Assembly (NCBI RefSeq): GCF_001598255.1
Contig: NZ_BCYP01000011.1
Location: forward strand, 62,001-126,000
Length of the DNA stretch: 64,000 nt
Reading direction: 5' to 3'
DNA from: Mitsuaria chitosanitabida ATCC BAA-476 = NBRC 102408
Lineage (GTDB): Bacteria; Pseudomonadota; Gammaproteobacteria; Burkholderiales; Burkholderiaceae_C
Positions 1 through 9,092 of the stretch are shown here, one piece after another. The notes below the pieces were generated by a model that saw only the letters and a list, made by a program, of their open reading frames with translations, was not told the origin of the DNA and did no database searches. The position numbers and the translations under genes were made by a program. Numbering within the stretch: position 1 is the first letter of the stretch; every line of letters starts with the position of its first letter.

Positions 1-1318
1 GCAGCGAGAAGAAGCGGCGGACTTCCGCCGCCTCGACCGCCCGGCCGTGACTCCAGGTGACCTCGTTGCCGGTCTGCTCGCTGCTGAGCAGCTCCAGCCG
101 GTTGCCGTTGCGCCATTCGAAGTCACGGACCAGCGCGCGTTCCTCGCGCTTGACGCGCCAGTAGAACTCGCCCAGGACGTAGGTGACCTTGGCGGTGTAG
201 GTCCACTTCTTCTTGAAGGGCTTGTCCTGGTAGCTGACCACGCCACTGCCGGACACCGAGGGCGCGCCGGTCATCGGACGGACGATGCTCCAGCCATCCT
301 CGGTGTCGACCAGGAAGCAGAAGCCTTCCATGCGGTTGAACAGCAGGTACTCGCGCCAGAAGGTCTGCTCGTCCTCGGCGGTCTCGGGGAGGTCGCAGCG
401 CTCCATGTAGCCGACGACCTGCCACTCCTTGGGGGTTCCGCCGCTGACGGCCAGCAGGCCGGTCGTGCCCAGCGGGATCTGGGGCGGCGTGCCGTTGGTC
501 TGGCGGTAGGCGGCCAGATCCGAGCCCGCGCCCTGGGAAATGTCGACCACCGACTGGCACTGGGCGCAGACGATGGATTGCGTGGTCTCGAGCTTGGGCT
601 CCAGCGAGGCGCCGCAGTTGGGGCAGGGGATGGCCTTGGATTGCAGCGTCGCGCCGCTGGCCTCGCGCAGCCCCGTCAGCGACAGATCCGCGAGCGCGAC
701 GGCGCGCCCCACCGACCAGGTCGGCTGGCTGGGGTCGCCGTACTCAAGCGTCCCGACCTCGTTCTGCGTGTTGCGCAGGTCGACGATGGGATAGCTGGAG
801 GCCATCCGCGGCGGGTGCGGCAGCTCGCCCTGCGCGGCGGCGATGGTGGCGTCGACGATGGACGCGACCTGCCAGGCCGAGCCGGCCAGGAACTGCATGC
901 CGGCGGGGCGCAGGGAGGCGGGATCGGGCGCTCGCTCGGTGAGCGGGGCCTCGAAGCTGACGACGAAGCTGCCGTTGTCCTCGGCCAGCCAGCCGCTGCG
1001 GGGCGGCTGATCGGCGTTGGCGTCGAACAGGATGTGCCACTCGTTCCAGCTGCCGTCGGCATAGGCCATCTGCAGCCGGCCGACCACAACGAAGGACGCG
1101 CCCGCGTAACGGCCGGCGGCGCCGATCTGCAGCGGGGAGTAGTCCTCGAAGAGCTCGGCGCTGGTGCCGATCTTGCGGAGCGTGTCACCGTCACGCAGCA
1201 GCGTGGAGCGGCAATAGCTGCAGACCGCGCTGGCGGAGGCGGCGGAGGCGAACTCGACGGGCGCACCGCAATTGGGGCAGTGCGCCTGCCAGCGGCGCTG
1301 GGGAGACGGGGTAGCCAA
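1..1318 (-). CDS. DUF4178 zinc-ribbon protein (3' end beyond window)
   Basis: The frame is open from a TTG at 1316-1318 to the left edge, giving at least 439 residues. A TGA sits directly before the TTG, so no earlier start is possible. Two zinc-ribbon knuckles are visible: C14/C17 with C33/C36 (HCPNCG and CSYC), and a second CPNCG / CAQC pair near residues 228-255. Each is followed by a DUF4178-type beta-rich segment (GRYAGASFVVVGRLQM; WQVVGYMERCD; WREYLLFN). The function of DUF4178 is unknown. The gene lies 84 bases downstream of the SPFH gene on the same strand and is probably co-transcribed. From memory, DUF4178 genes often sit near SPFH, DUF350 and polyamine genes; the left neighbour that would test this is not visible. 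No clear ribosome site precedes the TTG. Confidence 0.8.
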   Translation of the reverse strand, partial: MATPSPQRRWQAHCPNCGAPVEFASAASASAVCSYCRSTLLRDGDTLRKIGTSAELFEDYSPLQIGAAGRYAGASFVVVGRLQMAYADGSWNEWHILFDANADQPPRSGWLAEDNGSFVVSFEAPLTERAPDPASLRPAGMQFLAGSAWQVASIVDATIAAAQGELPHPPRMASSYPIVDLRNTQNEVGTLEYGDPSQPTWSVGRAVALADLSLTGLREASGATLQSKAIPCPNCGASLEPKLETTQSIVCAQCQSVVDISQGAGSDLAAYRQTNGTPPQIPLGTTGLLAVSGGTPKEWQVVGYMERCDLPETAEDEQTFWREYLLFNRMEGFCFLVDTEDGWSIVRPMTGAPSVSGSGVVSYQDKPFKKKWTYTAKVTYVLGEFYWRVKREERALVRDFEWRNGNRLELLSSEQTGNEVTWSHGRAVEAAEVRRFFSL

Positions 1319-1402
1319 TCAGGTTCCGGAATCGGTCAGGTCAGCGATCAGTGAAACGGCGAAGGGACGGTGGCCCGAGCCTGAGCTCGGGCCCGGTCAG
1401 GC

Positions 1403-2464
1403 TCAGGCCAGCTTCTTCAGCAGCTCGGCCTTCTTGGCGGCGAATTCCTCGTCGGTCAGGATGCCCTTGGCCTTGAGGTCGCCGAGCTTCTCCAGCAGCA
1501 GCAGGACCTCGTCGGCGCCCTGGCTGGCGGGCTGCGGTTGAGGGACCGGCTGCTGGGCGGCCTGAGCGGCCGCGTTGGCGCCGGTCAGCCCGGCCTGCAG
1601 TTGCTGGGCCATGGTCTGGCCGAGCGCCAGACCGGCGCCCAGCCCCATTGCGTCGCCGGCGATGCCGGAGCCGCCGCCGGAGCCCACGCCTTCGGCGAGC
1701 TTGGGGATGGCCTGGGCGGTCTGGTACTGCATGAACTGGCCCATGTTCTGGCCGATCATGCCCATGCCGATCTTCTGGTCGAGGATCTTCTGCAGTTCCT
1801 CGGGCAGCGAGACGTTCTGCAGGGTGACCATCTCGAGCTTGAGGCCGAGCGCGTCGAAGGCGGGCTGGGTCGCTTCCTGCAGGGCCTTCGCGAACTCGAC
1901 CTGATTGGCGGCGAGGTCGAGGAAGGGGATGCCGGACTGGGCGACGGCGTCGCTGATGTGCTGGAGCATCAGGCCGCGGAGCTGGCCGTCGAGCTCGGTG
2001 ACGGTGTAGCGCTCGCGGGTGCCGGAGATCTCGGTGTGGAACTTCTTCGGATCGACGATGCGATAGCTGTAGTTGCCGAAGGCGCGCAGGCGCACGGCAC
2101 CGAAGTCCTTGTCGCGGATGGTGACGGGCTGGGTGGTGCCCCAGCGCTGGTCGACCTGCTGACGGGTGGAGAAGAAGTAGACGTCGCTCTTGAAGGGGGA
2201 TTCGAAGAGCTTGTCCCAGTTCTTGAGATAGGTGAGGACCGGCAGGGTCTGCGTGGTCAGCTTGTACATGCCGGGTCCGAAGACGTCGGCGACCTTGCCT
2301 TCGTTGATGAAGACGGCCATCTGGGATTCACGGACCGTGAGGGAGCCGCCGTACTGGATCTCGAAGTCCTGCATCGGGAACCGGTAGGCCAGGACGCCGT
2401 TGTCGTCCTCGGTCCACTGGATGATGTCTATGAACTGTTTCTTGATGAAGTCCATCAGGCCCAT
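1403..2464 (-). CDS. SPFH domain protein with C-terminal SHOCT domain
   Basis: This 353-residue protein begins MGLMDFIKKQF and carries an SPFH/band-7-like (virion core, YdjI-type) domain over roughly residues 25-270. A Gly/Ala/Gln-rich linker follows. A SHOCT domain at about 320-353 shows the typical KLGDLKAKGILTDEEF helix pair. SPFH proteins form oligomeric scaffolds, often at membranes; SHOCT is an oligomerisation module. No signal peptide or transmembrane helix is visible, so it is probably cytoplasmic or peripheral. The start at 2464 was chosen because GGAG lies 8-9 bases upstream; a start at 2494 would add ten residues without a ribosome site. It heads a probable two-gene unit with the DUF4178 protein. 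Confidence 0.85.
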   Translation of the reverse strand: MGLMDFIKKQFIDIIQWTEDDNGVLAYRFPMQDFEIQYGGSLTVRESQMAVFINEGKVADVFGPGMYKLTTQTLPVLTYLKNWDKLFESPFKSDVYFFSTRQQVDQRWGTTQPVTIRDKDFGAVRLRAFGNYSYRIVDPKKFHTEISGTRERYTVTELDGQLRGLMLQHISDAVAQSGIPFLDLAANQVEFAKALQEATQPAFDALGLKLEMVTLQNVSLPEELQKILDQKIGMGMIGQNMGQFMQYQTAQAIPKLAEGVGSGGGSGIAGDAMGLGAGLALGQTMAQQLQAGLTGANAAAQAAQQPVPQPQPASQGADEVLLLLEKLGDLKAKGILTDEEFAAKKAELLKKLA

Positions 2465-2714
2465 GGCGCTGCTCCACGAAATGGCACGGTCCAACTCGAC
2501 CGTCGGCGGGGAGTATCCCTCAGGGCGTCAAGGACGAAGGTCACCCTCAGGGGGGAGGTTCCACGGATGGTTCGGCGCGAAATGGGGCCTTGGACGTCGG
2601 CGGAGCGGACTCCGGTATCGTGCGGCGCGGTGATCGCGAGATCGAGGGGCCGAGGCCGTCTTGATCGGGCAGGTCATCCGCAGAACTGAGCCGAATGAGC
2701 CTAGGGAGACGAAG

Positions 2715-3221
2715 ATGAACGCATTGATCACCGGTGGCCTGCTGGCCATCGCCTGCCTGGCCGCGCCCGTCATGGCGGCTCAGACCGAGCCGTCGCCGCT
2801 TGTCGGCGAATGGGCGCTGGACGTCGCCACCTTGCCGATGCCGCCCGAGGTCCGGCCCAAGCGCGTCGCCCTTGAGTTCCGCGACGCCGCGGAGGGCAAG
2901 TGGTCGACCAAGGTCGAGATCATCGATGCGCAGGGCCAGCGGCTGTTCTCCGAGTCGACGATCCCGCTGGACGGCTCGCCCGGGCGCGCGACGGGGACCT
3001 ACTTCGTCGACGTCGTCGCCGCGAAGATGCCGTCTCCCAGCGTGTTGGTGATGCAGTTCGTCTTCGAGGGCATCCCGCGCTCGACGCGTGTGTTCTCAGT
3101 CAGTGCCGACGGCAAGGTGCTGACGGAAACCGAGACCTTCTTCCTCAAGGACGGCACGCCGAAGATGAGGACGGCGCATTTCACGCGGGCTGCCGCGAAG
3201 GCCGAAGTCCCCGGGAAGTGA
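2715..3221 (+). CDS. Small secreted protein of unknown function
   Basis: This 168-residue protein begins MNALITGGLLAIACLAAP and has a classic Sec signal peptide with probable cleavage after VMA at about residue 21. The mature part is beta-rich, with PLVGEWALDVATLPMPPEVRP near the start, which suggests a small lipocalin-like or calycin-like barrel; this is an impression from pattern, not a family assignment. The start is supported by GGGAG about seven bases upstream. It is divergent from the SPFH gene across 250 bases and convergent with the following LysR gene. It has no enzyme motif and no cysteine pair. Confidence 0.7.
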   Translation: MNALITGGLLAIACLAAPVMAAQTEPSPLVGEWALDVATLPMPPEVRPKRVALEFRDAAEGKWSTKVEIIDAQGQRLFSESTIPLDGSPGRATGTYFVDVVAAKMPSPSVLVMQFVFEGIPRSTRVFSVSADGKVLTETETFFLKDGTPKMRTAHFTRAAAKAEVPGK

Positions 3222-3257
3222 CGCGAAGCCGGGGCTGTCCCTGTGCCGAAGCCGGCC

Positions 3258-4166
3258 TCAAGCTCTCGGCCGGCACACGTCGACGACCAGCCCCCTGAGC
3301 CACCGATGCCCCGCATCGCGCTCCGTCCTCGGATGCCACATCTGGGAGATCGTGATGGGCTCGGTTTCCACCGGTAGCGGGACGGCGCGCAGCGCGCCGA
3401 GTTCGTGGTCCTGGACGAAGTAGGACGCGGGGACCAGGGCCACCAGGTCCGTATGCGCCGCGATCGACAAGGCGGCGCGGAAGCTCGGCACCACGACGGC
3501 GACCTTGCGCGCCAGACCCATCGCCGCGAGCGCCCCGTCCACCGGCCCCGTGCGGCGGCCGCGCCGCGAGGTCACCACGTGTCCGAAGGCGGCGTAGCGC
3601 TCGGCGCTGCACTCGCCTTCGTCCATCAGCGGATGCCCCTTCCTCACCGCCGCGACGTAGCGGTCCCGGTACAGCGTCTGCAGCCGGACCTCCGGGCCGG
3701 TCTCGCCGAGCACGCCGATGTCCAGGTCGATCAGCCCCTCCCGCAGCGGGCGGATGTCCTTGTCCGGCTTGGGGGCGAAGCGCAGGCACACGCCCGGGGC
3801 TTCGGCCGCGGCGCGCTGCACGAGCGTCGGACCGAAGGCCTCGATGAAGCCGTCGTTGGCGCGCAGCGTGAAGCTGCGCTGCACCGTCCGCAGGTCCCAG
3901 CCGGCGCCGGCCGGCTGCAGCACCGCGCGGGCGCCTTGCGCCAGGTCGCGGACCTGGTCCCGCAGCGCGAGCGCATGCGGCGTGGGCACCATCGTGCGGC
4001 CTGCGCGCACGAGCAGCGGATCGCCGGTGGCCTCGCGCAGGCGGGCCAGGGTGCGGCTCATGGCCGACTCGGAGAGGTGCAGCCGCTCGGCGGCGCGAGC
4101 GACGCTGCCCTCGGCGAGCAGCGCGTCCAGCGCGGTCAGCAGATTCAGATCGATGTCGTCGGCCAT
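3258..4166 (-). CDS. LysR-family transcriptional regulator
   Basis: This 302-residue protein has the N-terminal winged helix-turn-helix of LysR regulators (LNLLTALDALLAEGSVARAAERLHLSESAMSRTLARL, residues about 8-45) and a C-terminal effector-binding domain from about residue 90. It is divergently oriented to the DHA2-type MFS exporter, a common arrangement in which the regulator controls the transporter. The inducer cannot be read from sequence. The ATG at 4166 aligns with usual LysR N-termini. Confidence 0.9.
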   Translation of the reverse strand: MADDIDLNLLTALDALLAEGSVARAAERLHLSESAMSRTLARLREATGDPLLVRAGRTMVPTPHALALRDQVRDLAQGARAVLQPAGAGWDLRTVQRSFTLRANDGFIEAFGPTLVQRAAAEAPGVCLRFAPKPDKDIRPLREGLIDLDIGVLGETGPEVRLQTLYRDRYVAAVRKGHPLMDEGECSAERYAAFGHVVTSRRGRRTGPVDGALAAMGLARKVAVVVPSFRAALSIAAHTDLVALVPASYFVQDHELGALRAVPLPVETEPITISQMWHPRTERDAGHRWLRGLVVDVCRPRA

Positions 4167-4296
4167 CCGGCGACGCTAGCACGAGGGAGGCCGTGCGGAT
4201 GGCGTGCCGTGCAGGGACTCCTTGCGCGCCACGCTCTGGCCCCGACGCCCCTCGGCTCCTATGCTGATCGCACCACCTCCCGAGACCGCAGTACCG

Positions 4297-5784
4297 ATGT
4301 CCTCAGCCACTTCCACGTCCCCCGATCCCGCCGCGCTATCGCACACGGGGGCGACTGTCGCGCCCACCGTGACCCCCGAAGCGTCGCCCGCCGCCGCGAC
4401 GCTGAACCTGGCGACCACTACGTCGTCCTCGGCCGAGCCCGACGGCGTGCCGCTGCCGCGGCGCTACGCGGCGGTGGCGGCCATCCTCGGCGCGCTGGTG
4501 CTGGTCGTGCTGGACGGCGCGATCGCCAATGTCGCGCTGCCCAACATCGCGCAGCGCCTGGACGCGTCACCGGCCGACACGGTCTGGGTCGTGACCGCCT
4601 ATCAGCTGGTCGTTGTGATGTTCCTGCTGCCGGCCTCGGCGCTGGGCGAGAAGCTCGGCTATCGGCGCGTCTTCATGAGCGGCGTCGCGTTGTTCACCCT
4701 GGCCTCGGCGCTCTGCGCGATGGCGCCGTCGCTGCCGTGGCTCGTCGCGGGGCGGTGCCTGCAGGGCCTGGGCAGCGCGGCGGTGATGCCGCTCGGCCTG
4801 GCGCTGCTGCGATTCACCTATCCGAAGCGGATGCTCGGCCAGGCCATCGCCTACAACGCGCTGACGGTGGCGGCGGCGTCCGCGGCCGGTCCGGCGGTCG
4901 GCGCGGCCATCCTGTCGGTGGCGAGCTGGCCCTGGCTCTTCGCGGTGAACCTGCCGGTGGGCCTGCTGGTGCTGCTGGCCGCGCGCGGACTGCCGCGCAC
5001 GCCGGGCTCCAACCGGCCGCTGGACCTCTGGAGCGTCGCCCTCAACGCGGGCATGTTCGCGACCTTCGTGCTCGGCGGCGACCGCGTGCTCGAGCATCCG
5101 GTGGAGGGCGGGGCGCTGCTGATCGCGGCCGTGATCTGCCTGACCCTGCTCGTGCGTCGGGAGCTGCCGCGCGCGGCGCCGCTGATTCCGCTGGACCTGC
5201 TGCGCTCGGCCCCGTTCCGGATGTCGATCATCGCGTCGGTGTGCTGCTTCACGGGCCAGATGGCGAGCTACGTCGCGCTGCCGTTCTACATGCATCACGT
5301 GCTCGGACTGAGCGTGCTCGAGACCGGTCTGCTGATGACGCCCTGGCCGCTCGCCGTGATGGCGGCCGCGCCGATGGCGGGCCGGCTCGCGGACCGCATC
5401 TCGACGGCGAAGCTCTGCGCCGCGGGCGCCGGGCTGCTGGCGACCGGCTTGGCGCTCTGCGCGGTCTGGCCGATGCAGACGGATCCCAAGCTGCTGCTGG
5501 TGGTGTTCACCCTGCTCGCGGGCCTGGGCTTCGGGTTCTTCCAGACACCCAACAACCGCAACATGCTGATGTCCGCGCCCAAGGAGCGCAGCGGCGCGGC
5601 CGGGGGTGCCCAGGGCGTGGCGCGCCTCACGGGACAGACCGTCGGGAGCTTGCTGATGGGGCTGCTCTTTGCGTGGCTGCCGGCCTCGAAGGCCTCGCAC
5701 CTGGGCCTGGGCATGGCGGCGGGCTTCGCGCTGATCGCCGGGCTGGTCAGCCTGGGGCGCGGCGAGACCCACCACCGCAAGTGA
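4297..5784 (+). CDS. MFS transporter, DHA2 (EmrB/QacA) family
   Basis: This 495-residue inner-membrane drug:H+ antiporter-type protein has about 14 predicted hydrophobic helices after a Ser/Thr/Pro/Ala-rich N-terminal tail of about 50 residues. Visible family features are LDGAIANVALPNIAQRL in helix 1 (DHA2 motif), GEKLGYRRVFMSG (motif A) and the GRCLQGLGSAAVMP segment (motif B). The start is uncertain: in-frame ATGs occur at 4261 and 4297 and a GTG at 4204; none has a strong ribosome site, so 4297 is the conservative choice. It is divergent from a LysR gene that probably regulates it. The substrate is unknown. Its stop abuts the stop of the next, convergent gene with no spacer. Confidence 0.88.
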   Translation: MSSATSTSPDPAALSHTGATVAPTVTPEASPAAATLNLATTTSSSAEPDGVPLPRRYAAVAAILGALVLVVLDGAIANVALPNIAQRLDASPADTVWVVTAYQLVVVMFLLPASALGEKLGYRRVFMSGVALFTLASALCAMAPSLPWLVAGRCLQGLGSAAVMPLGLALLRFTYPKRMLGQAIAYNALTVAAASAAGPAVGAAILSVASWPWLFAVNLPVGLLVLLAARGLPRTPGSNRPLDLWSVALNAGMFATFVLGGDRVLEHPVEGGALLIAAVICLTLLVRRELPRAAPLIPLDLLRSAPFRMSIIASVCCFTGQMASYVALPFYMHHVLGLSVLETGLLMTPWPLAVMAAAPMAGRLADRISTAKLCAAGAGLLATGLALCAVWPMQTDPKLLLVVFTLLAGLGFGFFQTPNNRNMLMSAPKERSGAAGGAQGVARLTGQTVGSLLMGLLFAWLPASKASHLGLGMAAGFALIAGLVSLGRGETHHRK

Positions 5785-7092
5785 TCACCGCGCCTTGACG
5801 ATGCCCCGATAGAGCAGGGCGGTCGCGGCCAGGCCGACGGCGGCGGCGCCGCTCATCCAGAGACCGGGGGCGGCCTTGTCGCCGGTGGTCTGGATCAGCC
5901 AGGTGGAGACCAGCGGCGTGAAGCCGCCGAAGATCGCCGTGGCCAGGCTGTAGGCCAGCGAGAAGCCCGTCGTGCGGACCTCCACCGGCATGATCTCCGT
6001 GAGCGCGACGATGGTGGCGGCGTTGTAGCTGGCGTAGAGGAAGGACAGCCAGAGCTCGACGGCCAGCATGCGCTCGAAGGACGGCGCCTGGACCAGCCAG
6101 GACATCGCCGGATAGGCGGTCAGCAGCGTGAGCAGGCTGAAGACCACGAGCAGCGGCCAGCGGCCGATGCGGTCGGACACCGCGCCCATCACCGGCAGCC
6201 ACACGAAGTTGGACAGGCCGACGCAGAAGGTCACCAGCAGCGCGCTGGTGGCGGACAGGTGCAGGACGGACTTGCCGAAGGTCGGGGTGTAGACGGTGAT
6301 CAGGTAGAAGGACACCGTGGTCATGACCACCAGCATCATCCCCGCGCCCACCAGCGCCCAGTTGCGCAGCATGGAGGCGACGATCTCCCCGATCGACGGA
6401 TGATGCTTGCGGGCGAGGAAGGATTCGGTCTCGGTCAGCGAGCGACGGATCTGGAACACGAAGGGCAGGATCAGCGAGCCGATCAGGAAGGGGATGCGCC
6501 AGGCCCATTCGCTGATCTGGGCGGTCGTGAACCACTGGCTGATGCCGTAGCCCAGCGCCGCGGCGACCATGATGGCGGCCTGCTGGCTGGCGGATTGCCA
6601 GCTCACGTAGAAGCCCTTGCGGCCGGGTGTGGCCATCTCCGCCAGGTAGACGGACACGCCGCCCAGCTCGACGCCGGCCGAGAAGCCCTGCAGCAGGCGG
6701 CCGATCAGCACAAGCACGGGCGCCAGCACGCCGATGGTCGCGTAGGCCGGCGTGAAGGCGATCAGCACGGTGCCGCAGGCCATGATGGCGAGCGTCAGGA
6801 TCAGGCCCTTGCGGCGACCGATCTTGTCGATGTAGGCGCCCAGGATGATCGCGCCCAGCGGGCGCATCAGAAAACCGGCGCCGAAGGTCACGAAGGTGAG
6901 CATGAGCGAGAGGTACTCGCTGTCGCTGGGGAAAAAGGTCTGCGCGATGTAGGTCGCGTAGAAGCCGTAGAGAAAGAAGTCGAACATCTCCAGGAAGTTG
7001 CCACTGGTCACGCGGAGCACCGCGCCGAGCGCGGCCCTGCGGGGCATCCTGGGGGGCGGGGAAGGCGGGGCGGACGCAGTCAGGACGGTCAT
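5785..7092 (-). CDS. MFS transporter, metabolite:H+ symporter (MHS) family
   Basis: This 435-residue protein has 12 hydrophobic segments. Family marks are [17 protein letters not shown] in helix 1, [20 protein letters not shown] in the 2-3 loop, and [22 protein letters not shown] in helix 4-5. These match citrate, tricarballylate and alpha-ketoglutarate proton symporters of the inner membrane. The start at 7092 has GGAG seven bases upstream; longer open frame upstream lacks support. It is divergent from a LysR gene resembling the TcuR/TcuC arrangement, so a tricarboxylate substrate is a reasonable inference, but tcuA and tcuB are not adjacent. Confidence 0.88.
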   Translation of the reverse strand: MTVLTASAPPSPPPRMPRRAALGAVLRVTSGNFLEMFDFFLYGFYATYIAQTFFPSDSEYLSLMLTFVTFGAGFLMRPLGAIILGAYIDKIGRRKGLILTLAIMACGTVLIAFTPAYATIGVLAPVLVLIGRLLQGFSAGVELGGVSVYLAEMATPGRKGFYVSWQSASQQAAIMVAAALGYGISQWFTTAQISEWAWRIPFLIGSLILPFVFQIRRSLTETESFLARKHHPSIGEIVASMLRNWALVGAGMMLVVMTTVSFYLITVYTPTFGKSVLHLSATSALLVTFCVGLSNFVWLPVMGAVSDRIGRWPLLVVFSLLTLLTAYPAMSWLVQAPSFERMLAVELWLSFLYASYNAATIVALTEIMPVEVRTTGFSLAYSLATAIFGGFTPLVSTWLIQTTGDKAAPGLWMSGAAAVGLAATALLYRGIVKAR

Positions 7093-7183
7093 GGCAGTCT
7101 CCGGAATCGGTTTTATCTTGCGCGGCATCATGCTTTCCCGGCAAAGTTGCGAGAAGTGCAAAGAACGGAACGATTGATGCGCC

Positions 7184-8125
7184 ATGAGAATCAATTTTGA
7201 CCTGGGTGAACTGGCGGCCTTCGTCGCGGTGGCGGAGCGGATGAACTTCCGGGCGGCGTCGGAGGCGCTGTTCATCTCGCCCTCGGCGCTGAGCCGGCGC
7301 ATCGACCGGATCGAGGAAGCGCTGGGCGTGCGGCTCTTCGACCGCACGACGCGGCGGGTGAGCCTGACCGAGGACGGCGAGCAGTTCCTGACCCATGCGA
7401 GCGAGGCGCTGGCCGCGCTGCAGAACGCGATCTCCGACGTGGGCGACCGGGCGGAGCGCCGGGCGGGGCTGGTGACCGTGGCCTGCATCCCCTCGGTGGC
7501 GAATCACCTGCTGCCCGAGGTGCTGGCGCAGTTCGCCCAGTTGCACCCGGACACGCGGATCAAGATGCTGGACCACAGCGCGCCACAGGTGCTCAAGGCC
7601 GTGGTGGAGAAACAGGCCGACTTCGGCGTCAACTTCCTCGGCGCGCAGGAGCCGTCGATCGACTTCGCCGCCATCGTGAAGGAGCGCTACGTGCTGGTGG
7701 TGCCGGCGCGCCATGGACTCGCGAAGTTGCGATCGGTGGGGTGGGAGGAGTTCGTCGGCGAGCGCTTCATCTCGCTGGCGGCGGACAGCGGCAACCGGAT
7801 GCTGCTGGACAACGCGGTCGCGCAGGCCAAGGGCCGGCCGGCGACGCACGTCGAGGTGAATCACGTGGAAGGCGCGCTGGCGCTGGTCCGGGCCGGACTG
7901 GGCGTCAGCGCGATTCCGCGGCTCGCGCTGACGGGCACCTCGTCGAAGGACCTGGTGGGCGTGCCGCTGACCCGGCCGCTGGTGAGCCGGACGCTCGGGC
8001 TGATCACGCGCAAGGGGCATCGGCTTTCAGCGCAAGCCGAGGAGCTGGCGAAGCTGCTCGTGCAGGCGCTCAAGATGGCCGGCGCGGCGCAGGAGGCGAC
8101 GCCGAAGGCCGGTCGAAGGGGTTGA
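7184..8125 (+). CDS. LysR-family regulator, TcuR-like
   Basis: This 313-residue LysR protein has a helix-turn-helix at residues about 7-60 ([28 protein letters not shown]) and a periplasmic-binding-like effector domain from about 92 on. It is divergent from the MHS transporter across a 91-base region that must hold both promoters and the operator. The closest named type by context is TcuR, regulator of tricarballylate use. That identity is inferred from the neighbour and not proved. Confidence 0.87.
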   Translation: MRINFDLGELAAFVAVAERMNFRAASEALFISPSALSRRIDRIEEALGVRLFDRTTRRVSLTEDGEQFLTHASEALAALQNAISDVGDRAERRAGLVTVACIPSVANHLLPEVLAQFAQLHPDTRIKMLDHSAPQVLKAVVEKQADFGVNFLGAQEPSIDFAAIVKERYVLVVPARHGLAKLRSVGWEEFVGERFISLAADSGNRMLLDNAVAQAKGRPATHVEVNHVEGALALVRAGLGVSAIPRLALTGTSSKDLVGVPLTRPLVSRTLGLITRKGHRLSAQAEELAKLLVQALKMAGAAQEATPKAGRRG

Positions 8126-8141
8126 TGCGTGCCAAGCAATA

Positions 8142-8156
8142 AATGTTCAGAACGTT
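8142..8156. promoter_or_regulatory. Near-palindromic operator-like site
   Basis: AATGTTC-A-GAACGTT is an inverted repeat with seven-base arms and one mismatch, 60 bases upstream of the ModA-like gene. It could be a regulator site, but no family could be assigned. Confidence 0.25.
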
Positions 8157-8216
8157 GCACTGGACGCATCGGAGAGGTGACCTCAAGATTCAGGCACCTT
8201 GATTCCGGACCTCCCC

Positions 8217-9017
8217 ATGCAACGCCAGTCCTCGCTCCTTCGCCGTCGTTTCGTCCTTTCTGCCGTCATGGCCGCGGCGATCTCCACCGCGCCGCTGGCG
8301 CAAGCCGCCGATCGCCTCGTCGCGGTCTCCTCGGGCGGCTTCGCCGAGGCCTTCAAGGAGCTGGCCGTCCGCTACGAGAAGGACACGCCCGGCGTGACCG
8401 TGGATCGGCAGTTCGGACCCTCCATGGGGGAGACGAAGCAGGCGATCCCGGCGCGGCTCGCCCGCGGGGAGCCGCTGGACGTCCTGATCATGGTCGGACC
8501 GGCCTTGGACAAGCTGATCGAACAAGGGCTGGTCGACGGGGCGACGAAGGTGGTCCTCGCCGATTCATACATCGCCTGCGCGGTGCCGGCGGGCGCGGCA
8601 GCGCCGGAGCTGGGCACGGTCGACCAGGTCAAGGCCGCCTTCCTGAGCGCCCCGTCGATCGCCTGGTCGGACAGCGCGAGCGGTGAGTACATCCAGAACG
8701 TGCTGCTGAAGCGGCTCGGCATCGAGGCCGAGGTGAAGGCGAAGGGCCGGCAGATCCCGGCCACGCCGGTGGGCGAGATCGTGGCCTCCCGCCAGGCCGC
8801 CTTCGGCTGCCAGCAGCGCAGCGAACTCCAACCGGTGAAGGGCATCCGCATCGTGGGCGAGCTGCCGGCGGAGCTCCAGAAGATCACGCCCTACGCGGCC
8901 GGCATCGTCGCCTCCAGCCGGCATCGCGCCCAGGCTGAGGCGTTCATCCGATATCTGGCGTCCGGCGGGAGTGCCGAGACGCTGACGCGCAGCGGGTTGC
9001 ATGCCAGGACCCGGTGA
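8217..9017 (+). CDS. ModA-like extracellular solute-binding protein (orphan)
   Basis: This 266-residue protein has a signal peptide with a twin-arginine-like run (LLRRRFVLSAVMAAA) and probable cleavage after AQA at about residue 30. The mature part resembles type II periplasmic binding proteins of the molybdate-binding ModA group: SSGGFAEAFKELAVRYEKDTPG near the start, LDVLIMVGPALDKLIEQG, and the late ITPYAAGIVASSRHRAQAEAFIRYL segment. No permease or ATPase gene is adjacent, so it is an orphan here. It follows the TcuR-like gene, hinting at organic-acid sensing or uptake. ATG 8217 is preferred; a TTG at 8199 is the alternative, and neither has a good ribosome site. Confidence 0.8.
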   Translation: MQRQSSLLRRRFVLSAVMAAAISTAPLAQAADRLVAVSSGGFAEAFKELAVRYEKDTPGVTVDRQFGPSMGETKQAIPARLARGEPLDVLIMVGPALDKLIEQGLVDGATKVVLADSYIACAVPAGAAAPELGTVDQVKAAFLSAPSIAWSDSASGEYIQNVLLKRLGIEAEVKAKGRQIPATPVGEIVASRQAAFGCQQRSELQPVKGIRIVGELPAELQKITPYAAGIVASSRHRAQAEAFIRYLASGGSAETLTRSGLHARTR

Positions 9018-9045
9018 TCGTCGACAGATGATTCGCGGGAATGGA

Positions 9046-9070
9046 AAGGGCCGCTCACCGAGCGGCCCTT
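9046..9070. terminator. Bidirectional hairpin between convergent genes
   Basis: A perfect ten-base stem (AAGGGCCGCT / AGCGGCCCTT) with a five-base loop lies between the stop of the ModA-like gene and the stop of the PEP-CTERM gene. It can serve both directions, though no long T-run follows. Confidence 0.7.
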
Positions 9071-9092
9071 CCTCATGCGGCGTCCAGCGGAC

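Noticed and set aside
47-1354. A 435-residue plus-strand frame at the left edge
   Set aside because: The minus-strand frame encodes a DUF4178 protein with paired zinc knuckles; the plus-strand reading has no domain.
4199-4267. A 22-codon ORF with a good ribosome site before the MFS gene
   Set aside because: It is short, lacks any pattern and lies in the divergent promoter region; chance is more likely.
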